The position numbers were made by a program, and so were the translations under genes. Source: Rhodococcoides trifolii (GTDB lineage Bacteria; Actinomycetota; Actinomycetes; Mycobacteriales; Mycobacteriaceae). Taken from it: a DNA stretch of 64,000 nucleotides. The notes under the pieces were generated by a model. That model saw only the letters and a list, made by a program, of their open reading frames with translations, ran no database searches and was not told the DNA's origin. This document shows positions 6,868 through 17,096 of the stretch, in pieces. Position 1 is the stretch's first letter. Each line of letters begins with the position of its first letter. The stretch lies in the NCBI RefSeq assembly GCF_014635345.1, contig NZ_BMCU01000003.1, positions 434,001 to 498,000 of the forward strand, given 5' to 3'.

Positions 6868-9800
6868 GTGGTGAGCGAGGGTAAGAAGCCGGGCTGGATT
6901 CGACGGCTGGCAGCCGACTGTTTCGCGCATCGCCGCACTGCCGTCGGAGCTTTGCTGGTGACGTTCGTCGCCGCCGGGATCGACATCACCTTTCCTCTAC
7001 TGACCCGCGCTGCCATCGACGACGCCACCGCATCTCGCACGGACACCATCGGCGCTATCGCACTGGCCATCGCCGGCCTCGGCGTTGTCCGCTTCGCGTG
7101 CCAGTTCGGACGCCGCCTTCTCGCCGGTCGACTGTCGATCGATGTCCAGCACGATCTGCGACTGCGACTTCTCGGCGCCCTGCAGCGCCTCGACGGGAAA
7201 CGGCAGGACGAGATCAGTACCGGCCAGGTGGTCTCGCGGTCGATCACCGATCTCCAATTGGTGCAGGGACTGCTGGCCATGGTTCCGTTGTCGGCCGGCG
7301 CCCTCTTGCAGTTCGTCCTGGCGCTCGGCGTGATGGCGTACCTGTCGCCGTTGCTCACCCTGGTCGCGTTGGCCGTGGTTCCCGCGATCTCCGTGGTGGT
7401 GGTGCGTCTGCGACCGCAATTGTTCGCCGCCACCTGGTCGGCTCAACAACGCGCAGCGGAGCTGGCCGGACACGTCGAGGAGACGGTCACGGGCGTGCGC
7501 GTCGTGAAGGGGTTCGGGCAGGAATCACGAGCGATCGATCAGTTGGAAACGCACAGCCGTGTGCTCTACGCCGAACGCCTTCGCGCTGCCGTCGTGAACT
7601 CTCGATTCGCTCCCACCATGGCCGCTCTTCCGCAACTCGGTCTCGCAGGGATCATCGGGCTCGGCGGTTATCTCGCGTTGCGCGGTTCCATCAGCATCGG
7701 AACGTTCCTCGCCTTCGCGAGTTACGTTGCGACGATGTCGGCCGTCGCACGCACCATCACCTCGGTCCTGGTGATGGCGCAGCTCTCGCGCGCCGCAGTC
7801 GAACGGGTCTACGACGTCACCGACACCGAGCCGTCGATCCCTCTGCCGTCCCATCCCGTGGACCTGCCCGACGGCCCGCTGGGTCTCGAGCTCGACTCGG
7901 TCACGTTCGGCTTCGATCCCGAGCAGCCGATCCTGCGCGGCCTGGACCTCACCGTGCGGCCGGGCGAGACGTTGGCGATGGTAGGACACTCGGGATCCGG
8001 CAAGTCGACGCTCTCGCTCCTGATTCCGCGCTTCTACTCGCCCCAGAGCGGCTCCATCGCGTTGACGACGCCGGAACGTACCGCGATCGACATCGCGACC
8101 GTGTCGACCGAGTCGTTGCGCAGCGCGGTCGGTGTCGCGTTCGACGATCCGTTTCTGTTCTCGGACACCATCGCCGCAAACATCGCACTCGGCCGGCCGG
8201 GAGCCGGCGCGGCCGCGATCGAGGATGCGGCGCGAATGGCGATGGCGCACGATTTCGTCTCCGAACTGCCCGACGGGTACGACACCGTCGTCGGCGAACG
8301 CGGGCTGACGCTCTCCGGTGGCCAGCGCCAGCGGGTCGCTTTGGCGCGCACGATGCTCGCCGCTCCGCGTGTCCTGGTGCTCGACGACGCCACTTCCGCG
8401 GTCGACGCCGAGACGGAGGCCGCCATCTTCGACGCGTTCCGGCGGCGAACTGCATCCACGACTGTCGTTCTGGCATATCGACGTTCGACTCTCACCCTCG
8501 CCGATCGAGTCGCCGTTCTCGACGACGGACACATCGTCGACGTCGGAACGGTGGCCGAACTCGACGCTCGGTGTCTGCTGTTCCGGCAGTTGCTCTCCGG
8601 GTCCGACGACGAGCCCGAAGATGCACGCGCCGAACCGTTGGAGGCGCAGTTGTGGCCCGAGACGTCCGAGGTGGTCGGCTCCCGTGAGGCGGTCGGCACC
8701 CCGTCCGTCGGTGGCCACGGAGCGGTGTCCGGGGCGCTCGGGAGCGTCGCCCCGACCGCGGCGCTGCAAGCGTCGGTCGACCGGCTGCCGCCTGCTCGCG
8801 AATCGCCGACACTCGACTCGGCGACGTTGCGCACGCCCGACCCCGAGTTCCGGCTCGCGCGATTGCTACGACCGGTTCGGTGGCTTCTCGCCGCGGTGGT
8901 CGTCTGCCTCGCCCTCGATTCCTTGATCGGCATCACATTTCCCTCGGTGGCCCGATTCGCGGTCGACCACGGAGTTGCCGCCGACTCGTCGAGCACCCTG
9001 TGGGTGATCACCGGTGTCGCCGTGGCGCTCGTGGCGGTCGACTGGGCCGTGGTGCGATTGATGACCGTGATCACCGCCCGCGCCGGTGAGCGCGTTCTGT
9101 TCGGCCTACGGGTGCGCAGCTACGCGCACCTGCAACGCCTCGGTCTCGATTACTACGAACGCGAACTGTCCGGCCGCATCATGACGCGCATGACCACCGA
9201 CGTGGACGCCCTGTCGTCCTTCATGCAGACCGGGATGTCGACCGCGATCGTCAGCGTGCTCACCGTCGCGGGGATTTCGGTGGCGCTCGTGCTGACCGAC
9301 ACGATTCTCGGGCTGGTGGCGTTGAGCGTCGTCCCGCCCCTGATCGTCGCGACCCTCGTCTTCCGCCGCATCTCCTCGCGGGCGTATTCGGTGTCGCGTG
9401 AGCGCATCTCGTCCGTGAACGCGGACTTCCAGGAGAACATCGCGGGACTGCGGGTGGCGCAGGCGTTCCGCTACGAGCCGGTGGCCGCACGACGGTTCGC
9501 CGACCGCTCCGATCTGTATCGCGCCAGCCGCATGCGATCCCAGCGGGCGATCTCCGTGTTCTTCCCGTCGATCACCTTGCTGTCCGACCTCTCGCTGGCG
9601 GTGATCGTCCTCGTCGGAGCCAGCCGCGTCGCGACGGGTCAGACGTCGCCGGGAACGATGGTCGCGTTCGTGCTGTACCTCGGGTTGCTGTTCGGGCCGA
9701 TCCAGCAGCTCTCGCAGGTGTTCGACGGATACCAGCAGGCGTCGGTGGGCCTGAGCCGCATCGCGGACCTGCTGCGGACGCCCAGTTCCATCGAGGCCGC

Positions 9801-10668
9801 GTCCACGAAGGGCGGCCGGATCGTCGACGAGCACCTCCGAGGTCGCATCGATTTCGACGACGTCACCTTTCGGTATTCGGGTGCCCAGTCCGATGCGCTG
9901 TCGAACGTCTCGTTGACGATCGAGGCCGGAACCACCGTGGCGCTGGTCGGCCGCACCGGTGCCGGAAAGTCGACCATCGTCAAGCTCATCGCACGCTTCT
10001 ACGACCCGACGGACGGGTCGGTGCGGGCGGATGATGTCGACCTGCGGGACTACTCGCTTCTGCCGTACCGGCATCGACTCGGAGTGGTGCCGCAGGAGGC
10101 GCACCTGTTCACCGGAACCGTCGCGAGCAACATCGCGTACGGCCGTCCCGACGCGACGCGCTCCGAGATCGACGCGGCAGCACGCGCCGTCGGTGCTCTC
10201 CCCCTGATCGGGTCGATGAGCTCGGGCATGCTCACTCCGGTCGGCGAGCGGGGCCAGGGCCTGTCCGCCGGTGCCCGCCAACTCGTGGCCCTCGCGCGGG
10301 CCGAACTCGTCGACCCCGACATCCTTCTCCTCGACGAGGCGACGGCCACGCTGGACCCGGCGACGGAGAAGGCGGTGCTCGATGCGAGCCGAACCGTGAC
10401 GCGGTCCAGGACGGCGGTCATAGTCGCGCACCGGCTCGCGACGGCGGCGCGTGCCGACTTTGTCCTGGTTGTCGACAAAGGTCGTATCGTGGAGAGCGGC
10501 ACCCACGCAGAGTTGCGTGCGTCGGACGGGTTCTACTCGCGCCTATGGGACATCGCGGAGGCTTCTACCGGTGACACCGGGCACACGCCCGGTGAGACCT
10601 ATCACAGACCCAGAACCGGGGCACGAGCGTCGCGCGATAGGTCTAGCCTGGACGGTGCCGTGCGCTGA
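6868..10668 (+). CDS. Fused ABC exporter (TMD-NBD-TMD-NBD) with one degenerate ATP site
   Basis: About 1266 residues: two complete type-IV exporter halves in one chain. The first NBD has Walker A GHSGSGKST (about 373), signature LSGGQRQRVALAR and VLVLDDATSAVD, with Asp at the catalytic-base position (507) and Tyr (537) replacing the switch His in AYRRSTL. The second NBD is canonical in GRTGAGKST (about 1028), LLLDEATATLD (Glu 1157) and AHRLAT (His 1188), but its signature is LSAGARQ. Such asymmetry is known in heterodimeric multidrug/lipid exporters. The halves are joined by a ~100-residue polar linker. GTG 6868 is chosen from the -10 spacing; ATG 6817 would add 17 residues. Substrate unknown. 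Confidence 0.9.
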   Translation: MVSEGKKPGWIRRLAADCFAHRRTAVGALLVTFVAAGIDITFPLLTRAAIDDATASRTDTIGAIALAIAGLGVVRFACQFGRRLLAGRLSIDVQHDLRLRLLGALQRLDGKRQDEISTGQVVSRSITDLQLVQGLLAMVPLSAGALLQFVLALGVMAYLSPLLTLVALAVVPAISVVVVRLRPQLFAATWSAQQRAAELAGHVEETVTGVRVVKGFGQESRAIDQLETHSRVLYAERLRAAVVNSRFAPTMAALPQLGLAGIIGLGGYLALRGSISIGTFLAFASYVATMSAVARTITSVLVMAQLSRAAVERVYDVTDTEPSIPLPSHPVDLPDGPLGLELDSVTFGFDPEQPILRGLDLTVRPGETLAMVGHSGSGKSTLSLLIPRFYSPQSGSIALTTPERTAIDIATVSTESLRSAVGVAFDDPFLFSDTIAANIALGRPGAGAAAIEDAARMAMAHDFVSELPDGYDTVVGERGLTLSGGQRQRVALARTMLAAPRVLVLDDATSAVDAETEAAIFDAFRRRTASTTVVLAYRRSTLTLADRVAVLDDGHIVDVGTVAELDARCLLFRQLLSGSDDEPEDARAEPLEAQLWPETSEVVGSREAVGTPSVGGHGAVSGALGSVAPTAALQASVDRLPPARESPTLDSATLRTPDPEFRLARLLRPVRWLLAAVVVCLALDSLIGITFPSVARFAVDHGVAADSSSTLWVITGVAVALVAVDWAVVRLMTVITARAGERVLFGLRVRSYAHLQRLGLDYYERELSGRIMTRMTTDVDALSSFMQTGMSTAIVSVLTVAGISVALVLTDTILGLVALSVVPPLIVATLVFRRISSRAYSVSRERISSVNADFQENIAGLRVAQAFRYEPVAARRFADRSDLYRASRMRSQRAISVFFPSITLLSDLSLAVIVLVGASRVATGQTSPGTMVAFVLYLGLLFGPIQQLSQVFDGYQQASVGLSRIADLLRTPSSIEAASTKGGRIVDEHLRGRIDFDDVTFRYSGAQSDALSNVSLTIEAGTTVALVGRTGAGKSTIVKLIARFYDPTDGSVRADDVDLRDYSLLPYRHRLGVVPQEAHLFTGTVASNIAYGRPDATRSEIDAAARAVGALPLIGSMSSGMLTPVGERGQGLSAGARQLVALARAELVDPDILLLDEATATLDPATEKAVLDASRTVTRSRTAVIVAHRLATAARADFVLVVDKGRIVESGTHAELRASDGFYSRLWDIAEASTGDTGHTPGETYHRPRTGARASRDRSSLDGAVR

Positions 10669-10704
10669 GCGAGGACGAAGAAGGAAACGAGGCGAAAACC
10701 TGCC

Positions 10705-13700
10705 GTGAGCAGCAGCTCTACAACAGAATTCGGACAGAACCAGTGGCTGGTCGACGAAATGTACCAGCGGTTTCAGAAGGACCCGGCGTCGGTCGACGCC
10801 AGCTGGCACGAATTCCTGACGACCTACACACCTGACGCAGCCGGCACCACCGGCGAGACGTCCAACGGGACCAACGGGTCGACGCCTGACAAGGGCGCCC
10901 CGAAGCCCGAGACCAAGACCCCTCCCGCTGCGCCCGCGCCGCCGAAGGCCGCACCGAAAGCGGAGGCTCAGAAGTCTGCACCCAAGGCAGACCAGTCGAA
11001 GGCGGAGAAGCCGAAGGCAGAGACTCCCAAGGCAGAGGCCCCCAAGGCAGATTCCCCCAAGGTCTCCGCAATGGCGAACGACTCCAACGCGAAAGCAGCT
11101 CCGGTCAAGGCTGCCGCCGCGAAGCCGTCGGAGGACAAGTCGGCAGGCGACAAGCCCACCGAGGACACGAACAAGATTCTGCGCGGCGCCGCTGCAGCCG
11201 TCGCGAAGAACATGTCCGCATCGCTCCAGATCCCGACGGCGACGTCGGTGCGCGCCATTCCGGCCAAGCTGATGATCGACAATCGCCTCGTCATCAACAA
11301 CCACCTCGCGCGCACACGCGGCGGCAAGATCTCGTTCACCCATCTGCTCGGATACGCGATCGTGCAGGCGGTCAAGAGCTTCCCGAACATGAACCGACAT
11401 TTCGCGGAGGTCGACGGCAAGCCCAACGCCGTCACTCCCGCGCACACCAATCTCGGTCTCGCCATCGACCTGCCCGGCAAGGACGGCAGCCGGTCGTTGG
11501 TCGTCGCCGCCATCAAGGGCTGCGAAGAGTTCAGCTTCAATCAGTTCCACGCTGCCTACGAGGACATCGTCCGGCGCGCACGCGACGGCAAGCTCACGGC
11601 TGCCGACTTCGCCGGCGTCACGATCTCGCTCACCAACCCCGGCACCATCGGCACCGTGCACTCCGTGCCGCGTCTGATGCAGGGTCAGGGCGCGATCATC
11701 GGCGCGGGCGCCATGGAGTACCCCGCCGAGTTCCAGGGTGCGAGCGACGAGAGCATCGCCAACATCGGCGTGGGCAAGCTGATGACGCTGACGTCGACGT
11801 ACGACCACCGGATCATCCAGGGCGCCGAGTCGGGCGACTTCCTGCGCACGATTCACAACCTGCTGATCAGCGACGAGTTCTACGACCAGATCTTCCACGG
11901 TCTGGCCATCCCGTACGAGCCCATCCGCTGGCGTCAGGACCTGCCCAAGGGCACGGTCGACAAGAGCACCCGGATCCTCGAGCTGATCGCCGCGTACCGC
12001 AACCGCGGTCACCTCATGGCCGACACCGACCCGTTGATGCTGCAGAAGGACAAGTTCCGGATGCATCCGGACCTCGACGTCATCAGCCACGACCTCACGC
12101 TGTGGGACCTCGACCGCGAGTTCAACGTCGGCGGGTTCCAGGGCAACGAGAAGATGAAGCTGCGCAACGTGCTCAGTGCACTGCGAGACGCGTACTGCCG
12201 GCACGTCGGTGTGGAGTACACCCACATCCTCGAGACCGATCAGGTGGCCTGGCTGCAGGAGCGTATCGAGGTCAAGCACGTCAAACCGACTGTCGCGCAA
12301 CAGAAATACATCCTGTCGAAGCTCAATGCCGCCGAGGCCTTCGAGACCTTCCTCGGCACCAAGTACGTCGGCCAGAAGCGTTTCTCGCTCGAAGGCGCCG
12401 AAGCGGTCATCCCGCTGATGGACGCAGTCATCGACCAGAGCGCGGAGCACGAGCTCGACGAGGTCGCGATCGGCATGCCGCACCGTGGCCGGCTGAACGT
12501 GCTCGCCAACATCGTCGGCAAGCCGTACTCGAAGATCTTCACCGAGTTCGAGGGCAACATGAACCCGGCGGCCGCGCACGGCTCCGGTGACGTGAAGTAC
12601 CACCTCGGCGCCGAGGGCAACTACATCCAGATGTTCGGCGAGAACGACATCAAGGTCTCGCTCACGGCCAACCCGTCGCACCTCGAGGCCGTCGATCCGG
12701 TTCTCGAAGGCCTCGTCCGCGCCAAGCAGGACCTGCTCGACAAGGGCACGGGCCCCGGCGGATTCTCCGTCCTCCCGCTGATGCTGCACGGTGACGCGGC
12801 GTTCGCCGGCCAGGGAGTCGTCCCCGAGACGCTCAACCTGTCCATGCTGCGCGGCTACCGCACCGGTGGCACCGTCCACGTCGTGGTGAACAACCAGGTC
12901 GGCTTCACCACCTCGCCGGAGCACTCACGGTCGTCCGAGTACTGCACCGACGTCGCGAAGATGATCGCGGCACCGGTCTTCCACGTGAACGGCGACGACC
13001 CCGAGGCCTGCGTATGGGTTGCTCAGCTCGCTGTCGACTACCGGCAGAAGTTCGGCAAGGACGTCGTCATCGACCTCATCTGCTACCGCCGCCGCGGTCA
13101 CAACGAGGGCGACGATCCGTCGATGACCCAACCGTCGATGTACGACGTCATCGACACCAAGCGCAGCGTCCGCAAGAGCTACACCGAGTCGCTCATCGGT
13201 CGTGGGGACATCTCGCTGAAGGAAGCCGAGGACGCGCTCCGCGACTACCAGGGCCAGCTCGAACGCGTCTTCAACGAAGTGCGCGAGCTCGAGAAGTACA
13301 CCCCGGAGCCCAGTGAGTCCGTCGAGATGGACCAGCAGCTTCCCACCAAGCTCGACACGGCCGTCGACAAGTCGGTTCTGCACCGCATCGGTGACGCCCA
13401 CCTGAACGTCCCCGAGGGCTTCAACGTGCACCCGCGCGTCAAGCCGGTGCTCGAGAAGCGCCGCGAAATGTCGTACGAGGGCAAGGTCGACTGGGCCTAC
13501 GGCGAACTGTTGGCGCTCGGAAGTCTCGTCGACGAGGGCAAGCTCGTGCGCCTCTCCGGCCAGGACACCCGGCGCGGCACGTTCACCCAGCGCCACTCGG
13601 TGATCATCGACCGCAAGACGGGCGAGGAGTACACCCCGCTCCGCAACATCGGCGGGAAGTCCGGCGGCAAGTTCCTCGTCTACGACTCCGCGCTCAGCGA

Positions 13701-14532
13701 GTTCGCGGCCGTCGGCTTCGAGTACGGCTACTCGGTCGGCAACCCGAACGCACTGGTGCTCTGGGAGGCGCAGTTCGGTGACTTCGTCAACGGTGCACAG
13801 TCGATCATCGACGAGTTCATCTCGTCCGGTGAAGCCAAGTGGGGTCAGCTCTCCGACGTCGTGCTGCTTCTGCCGCACGGTCACGAGGGACAGGGCCCGG
13901 ACCACACGTCCGGCCGCATCGAGCGGTTCCTGCAGCTGTGCGCGGAAGGGTCGATGACGGTGGCAGTTCCGTCGACACCGGCCAACTACTTCCACCTGCT
14001 GCGTCGGCACGCGCGTGACGGCATTCAGCGTCCGCTGGTCGTCTTCACGCCGAAGTCCATGCTGCGCAACAAGGCTGCGGTCAGCAACATCGAGGACTTC
14101 ACCGACGGCAAGTTCCACTCGGTGTTCGACGAGCCCACCTACGAATCGGGAACCGGCGACCGCAACAAGGTCGAGCGCGTCCTGATGGTCAGCGGCAAGT
14201 TGTACTACGAGTTGGTGGCGCGCAAGCAGAAAGAGAATCGGGAAGACATCGCCATCGTGCGCATCGAGCAGCTCTACCCGATTCCGGCGCGCCGCATCCG
14301 CGAAACGCTGAACACCTACCCGAACGCGACGGAGTTCCGTTGGGTTCAGGAGGAGCCGGCCAACCAGGGAGCGTGGCCCACCTTTGGCCTCGCCTTCCCG
14401 GAGCTGTTGCCGGAGTTGCTGACCGGGATCAAGCGCGTGTCGCGTCGTCCCATGTCGGCGCCGTCCTCGGGGTCCAGCAAGGTGCACGCGGTGGAGCAAC
14501 AGGAGATCATCGAAGAGGCGTTCAACGGATAG
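10705..14532 (+). CDS. kgd: Multifunctional 2-oxoglutarate decarboxylase / dehydrogenase E1-E2 (Kgd)
   Basis: A 1275-residue ThDP enzyme of the actinobacterial type, in which an E2-like acyltransferase domain is fused before an OGDH E1. Order: an N-terminal E1-specific helix ([17 protein letters not shown], about 9-25); an Ala/Lys/Pro-rich linker with KAE repeats (about 40-150); an acyltransferase domain (about 160-400) with [15 protein letters not shown]; then E1 with [32 protein letters not shown] and [16 protein letters not shown] for ThDP/Mg binding. It converts 2-oxoglutarate to succinic semialdehyde or succinyl-CoA in the TCA cycle, and in mycobacteria is controlled by the FHA protein GarA. 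The GTG start ([14 protein letters not shown]) matches family length. Confidence 0.97.
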   Translation: MSSSSTTEFGQNQWLVDEMYQRFQKDPASVDASWHEFLTTYTPDAAGTTGETSNGTNGSTPDKGAPKPETKTPPAAPAPPKAAPKAEAQKSAPKADQSKAEKPKAETPKAEAPKADSPKVSAMANDSNAKAAPVKAAAAKPSEDKSAGDKPTEDTNKILRGAAAAVAKNMSASLQIPTATSVRAIPAKLMIDNRLVINNHLARTRGGKISFTHLLGYAIVQAVKSFPNMNRHFAEVDGKPNAVTPAHTNLGLAIDLPGKDGSRSLVVAAIKGCEEFSFNQFHAAYEDIVRRARDGKLTAADFAGVTISLTNPGTIGTVHSVPRLMQGQGAIIGAGAMEYPAEFQGASDESIANIGVGKLMTLTSTYDHRIIQGAESGDFLRTIHNLLISDEFYDQIFHGLAIPYEPIRWRQDLPKGTVDKSTRILELIAAYRNRGHLMADTDPLMLQKDKFRMHPDLDVISHDLTLWDLDREFNVGGFQGNEKMKLRNVLSALRDAYCRHVGVEYTHILETDQVAWLQERIEVKHVKPTVAQQKYILSKLNAAEAFETFLGTKYVGQKRFSLEGAEAVIPLMDAVIDQSAEHELDEVAIGMPHRGRLNVLANIVGKPYSKIFTEFEGNMNPAAAHGSGDVKYHLGAEGNYIQMFGENDIKVSLTANPSHLEAVDPVLEGLVRAKQDLLDKGTGPGGFSVLPLMLHGDAAFAGQGVVPETLNLSMLRGYRTGGTVHVVVNNQVGFTTSPEHSRSSEYCTDVAKMIAAPVFHVNGDDPEACVWVAQLAVDYRQKFGKDVVIDLICYRRRGHNEGDDPSMTQPSMYDVIDTKRSVRKSYTESLIGRGDISLKEAEDALRDYQGQLERVFNEVRELEKYTPEPSESVEMDQQLPTKLDTAVDKSVLHRIGDAHLNVPEGFNVHPRVKPVLEKRREMSYEGKVDWAYGELLALGSLVDEGKLVRLSGQDTRRGTFTQRHSVIIDRKTGEEYTPLRNIGGKSGGKFLVYDSALSEFAAVGFEYGYSVGNPNALVLWEAQFGDFVNGAQSIIDEFISSGEAKWGQLSDVVLLLPHGHEGQGPDHTSGRIERFLQLCAEGSMTVAVPSTPANYFHLLRRHARDGIQRPLVVFTPKSMLRNKAAVSNIEDFTDGKFHSVFDEPTYESGTGDRNKVERVLMVSGKLYYELVARKQKENREDIAIVRIEQLYPIPARRIRETLNTYPNATEFRWVQEEPANQGAWPTFGLAFPELLPELLTGIKRVSRRPMSAPSSGSSKVHAVEQQEIIEEAFNG

Positions 14533-14534
14533 TC

Positions 14535-15242
14535 TTGCCTCTTCCACTGAGCCGGGTCGAATTCACTCCACGGAGAGGGTTCGACCCGGCTTCGTGGTAT
14601 CTGGAACTACCGGTGGTCGACGAGATCGTCCGTCTCGGAATGGATTTCGACAATCCGGTGACCGTCGTCGTCGGCGAGAACGGATCGGGTAAGTCGACAC
14701 TGATGGAGGCGTTGGCCTCGGCGTGGACCAGTGGGTTTCACGGCGCCGAGGACGCGCTGTGGTCGGCGGGCGGCGGTGAACACGACACCGATTTCGGGCG
14801 GCACCTCACGTGTTCGGGGACGAGACCACAGCCGTACGGCGGGTGCTTCCTGCGGGCGGAGACGATGCATTCGATGTTCGAACGAGCGACGCCCGTCCGG
14901 GGCACCGACACGGTCTACAACGCCATGTCCCACGGGCAGTCGTTTCTGCAGTACGTCGCGGACCGACCCGTCGGGGTCGGGCTGTGGTTGCTGGACGAAC
15001 CCGAAGCGGCACTGTCGTTCTCGTCGTGCCTCGGGTTGCTGGCGGTGATGAAGGACCTCGTCGACGAAGGTTCGCAGGTGATCATGGCAACCCACTCACC
15101 GCTGCTCGCCGCATTTCCCGGCGCCGACGTTCTCGAACTGGGCGACGACGGGCTCACCTCGACGGCGTGGGCCGACACCGACATGGTGCGCAACTGGTCG
15201 AACTTCTTCGACTCGCCCGAGAGGTTTCTGCGTCACCTGTAG
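14535..15242 (+). CDS. Orphan AAA/ABC-like ATPase
   Basis: A 235-residue stand-alone ATPase. Walker A is GENGSGKST (47-55), a short serine-rich signature SHGQSFLQYV follows, then Walker B GLWLLDEPEAALS and the His switch ATHSPLLAAF. The short central region lacks a coiled coil, so it is neither a full SMC nor a transporter NBD. Similar small 'AAA family ATPase' proteins are common in actinobacteria and have no assigned function. The TTG at 14535 is the first available start, only 2 nt after the kgd stop; a CTG a few codons on is the alternative. It is probably co-transcribed with kgd and ends at a clear terminator. Confidence 0.8.
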   Translation: MPLPLSRVEFTPRRGFDPASWYLELPVVDEIVRLGMDFDNPVTVVVGENGSGKSTLMEALASAWTSGFHGAEDALWSAGGGEHDTDFGRHLTCSGTRPQPYGGCFLRAETMHSMFERATPVRGTDTVYNAMSHGQSFLQYVADRPVGVGLWLLDEPEAALSFSSCLGLLAVMKDLVDEGSQVIMATHSPLLAAFPGADVLELGDDGLTSTAWADTDMVRNWSNFFDSPERFLRHL

Positions 15243-15244
15243 TC

Positions 15245-15284
15245 GGGTGCGGAAAAGAGTGTCGGGGTACTCCTTTTCGCACCC
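15245..15284. terminator. Bidirectional terminator between the ATPase gene and the fabH-like gene
   Basis: GGGTGCG and CGCACCC plus the inner AAAAG/CTTTT pair form a long stem with one or two bulges around a GTCGGGGT loop, flanked by A- and T-rich strands. It lies between two convergent genes and could stop transcription from both sides. Confidence 0.75.
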
Positions 15285-15297
15285 GTGTGCGGAGCGC

Positions 15298-16326
15298 CTA
15301 CTTCGGCGCCGCCGGCAGCGTCACGACCTGGCCGGCGTAGGAGAGGCCGGCGCCGAAGCCGAGGAGCAGGGCCGTGTCGCCCTTCTTCGCCTTACCGGTG
15401 CGTAGAACCTCTTCCACCGCAAGGGGAATGGACGCCGCCGACGTGTTGCCCGCCTCGGCGATGTCGTGGGCCACCGGAATGTCTTCACCGAGTTCGAGGC
15501 TCTTGGCGAGGAGATCGGTGATACGCGAATTGGCCTGGTGCGGAACGAAGACGTCGAGTTCGGATGCGGCCACACCGGCTTTGTCGAGCGCCAGTTTGGC
15601 AACCTTGGCCATCTCGAAGGCCGCCCAACGGAACACGGCGATTCCGGTCATCTTGATCCACGGGCGGTCGGCCTTGGGGTCTTCCTTCAGATCGTCGAAG
15701 TACTGCAGCCAGTCCTTGTCCTGCGTGATGGCGTCGGACTGCGAGCCGTCGGATCCCCACACGACGGGTCCGATTCCGGGCTCGTCGGTGAGTCCGACGA
15801 CCATGGCACCAGCACCGTCGCCGAAGATCATGCGGGTTCCGCGATCGTCGGGACGTGTTGTGACAGAAAGAATTTCGGTTCCGATGACCAGAATCTTGTC
15901 TTCGGTGCCGCTGCGGATCATGTCGGAGGCGAGGCTGAGTCCGTAGCAGAACCCGGCGCAGCCGGCTCCGAGGTCGAAGGCCCCGGGCCCGCCGGTGCCG
16001 AGGGCGTTCGCGACGATCGGTGCCGCGGGCGGGGAGAGAAGGAGGTGGGTGGACGTCGCGACGATGACGCAACCGATGTCGGCGGGGTCGACGCCGGCGT
16101 TCTCGAGGGCCTGACGCCCGGCCTCGATCGACATGGACACGACGGTCTCGTCGCGGGCGGCGAAACGACGGCTCTCGATGCCGGTTCGGGTACGAATCCA
16201 TTCGTCGTTCGAGTCGATCGTCTGGCAGATCTCCTCGTTGGTCACCACTCGCTCCGGCCGGTACGCACCCAGACCGAGAATTCCCGAGTGCCTCGTGTCG
16301 GTCGTGACCTTGATCTGCGCGCTCAT
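15298..16326 (-). CDS. Beta-ketoacyl-ACP synthase III family (FabH-like)
   Basis: A 342-residue thiolase-fold condensing enzyme with the full Cys-His-Asn triad: Cys123 in AGCAGFCYG, His in VPHQANSRI and Asn in EAGNTSAAS. The N-terminal strand [20 protein letters not shown] and [15 protein letters not shown] are characteristic of FabH, which condenses acyl-CoA with malonyl-ACP to start fatty-acid synthesis. No other fab gene is adjacent, so it could instead be a specialised KAS III feeding mycolate or secondary lipid synthesis. AGAGGA precedes the ATG. The divergently read kgd side is separated by a terminator. Confidence 0.9.
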   Translation of the reverse strand: MSAQIKVTTDTRHSGILGLGAYRPERVVTNEEICQTIDSNDEWIRTRTGIESRRFAARDETVVSMSIEAGRQALENAGVDPADIGCVIVATSTHLLLSPPAAPIVANALGTGGPGAFDLGAGCAGFCYGLSLASDMIRSGTEDKILVIGTEILSVTTRPDDRGTRMIFGDGAGAMVVGLTDEPGIGPVVWGSDGSQSDAITQDKDWLQYFDDLKEDPKADRPWIKMTGIAVFRWAAFEMAKVAKLALDKAGVAASELDVFVPHQANSRITDLLAKSLELGEDIPVAHDIAEAGNTSAASIPLAVEEVLRTGKAKKGDTALLLGFGAGLSYAGQVVTLPAAPK

Positions 16327-16380
16327 CGTCCAGCCGTCCTCTCGTGCCGCTCCCTCGGGCGTCGGCCCGAGCGGTGCGCA

Positions 16381-17019
16381 TCACGTTACTGGGACGACTC
16401 CTGCCGATATGTCGGTGGTCGCGCTCAGGAGCGCAGCCGAGAGCTCCGGAGGTAACGCAACCGCAGGCAGCGCACGCACGGTGAGGTCGATGAGCTCCTG
16501 CTTCGTCAGATGCGGATCGCTGAGCCACGTGATGGTGACTTCCTCGACGAATGCGATCCATCCCCGAACGGCGAGGTCGATCTGGGCCGTGCGTTCGATC
16601 CCGAGTCGCGGCAACTGCGAGAGGGTGCGCTGGGCCATGAGGCTGCGTGTCTCCTCGAAGACGGCACGCATGTCCGGATCACCGCTCGCGGTGCCGCGCA
16701 GCAGTGAGACGTACGTGCTGCGCTGCGCTTCGACGTAGTCGACGTAGGACGTCATGGCTGCACGCAATGTGGAGATGGCGTCGAGGCCGGCCGGAGGTTC
16801 GGTGCGTTCGAGCATCTCGCGGGAGTTGTGACGGACGATTTCCAGGTGGAACTCGTGCTTGGTGGCGAAATAGTGGAACAGCAGTCCCCTGGACACTCCC
16901 GCCTTGTCGGCGATGTCCTCGACCGATATCTGATCCAGTGTCCGCTCGGCGAGCATCTCCAGACCCAGTTCGATGAGCTGCGCCCGACGCTGCTCGGGAG
17001 TGAGTCTCGTTCTCTTCAC
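16381..17019 (-). CDS. TetR-family regulator of the adjacent monooxygenase operon
   Basis: A 212-residue regulator. The N-terminal HTH is typical (EDIADKAGVSRGLLFHYFATKHEFHLEIV, about 35-62), followed by a variable all-helical ligand domain. The start is GTG 17019. The gene is divergent from the monooxygenase-SDR-esterase operon. Between them lies a palindrome whose half-sites overlap the operon -35, which strongly suggests that this protein represses that operon and possibly itself. The natural ligand may be a ketone, acid or ester handled by the operon (inference). Confidence 0.88.
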   Translation of the reverse strand: MKRTRLTPEQRRAQLIELGLEMLAERTLDQISVEDIADKAGVSRGLLFHYFATKHEFHLEIVRHNSREMLERTEPPAGLDAISTLRAAMTSYVDYVEAQRSTYVSLLRGTASGDPDMRAVFEETRSLMAQRTLSQLPRLGIERTAQIDLAVRGWIAFVEEVTITWLSDPHLTKQELIDLTVRALPAVALPPELSAALLSATTDISAGVVPVT

Positions 17020-17037
17020 GCTTCCATCAGAACAGGT

Positions 17038-17065
17038 TATTGAATATTGGTCAATAGCTATTGAC
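17038..17065. promoter_or_regulatory. Palindromic operator for the TetR-type regulator
   Basis: Three half-sites, TATTGA (17038), TCAATA (17051) and TATTGA (17059), make two overlapping dyads. The second is a perfect 16-bp palindrome, GTCAATAGCTATTGAC (17050-17065). It covers the -35 box of the monooxygenase promoter, as expected for repression by occlusion, and is AT-rich compared with its surroundings. Confidence 0.75.
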
Positions 17066-17089
17066 TGCGACTCAGTAGGCGTCTAATCT
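17061..17089 (+). promoter_or_regulatory. SigA-type promoter TTGACT-N17-TAATCT of the monooxygenase operon
   Basis: The -35 TTGACT (17061-17066) and -10 TAATCT (17084-17089) are separated by 17 nt. The ATG follows 7 nt after the -10, so the transcript should be leaderless. This is the best housekeeping promoter in the window. Confidence 0.75.
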
Positions 17090-17096
17090 CTGGTTC

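Noticed and set aside
10576-10593. ACCGGGC/GCCCGGT hairpin before kgd taken as a terminator
   Set aside because: It lies inside the coding end of the ABC exporter, has no T-run, and is short; no support for a regulatory role.
10930-11080. Separate lysine/alanine-rich small gene in the 5' part of kgd
   Set aside because: The KAE-rich stretch is the known linker between the N-terminal helix and the acyltransferase domain of Kgd, in the same frame.
10543-14547. Long open frames antisense to kgd (about 790 and 540 codons)
   Set aside because: They mirror kgd codon bias in GC-rich DNA, have no start signals, and their translations show no protein-family motifs.
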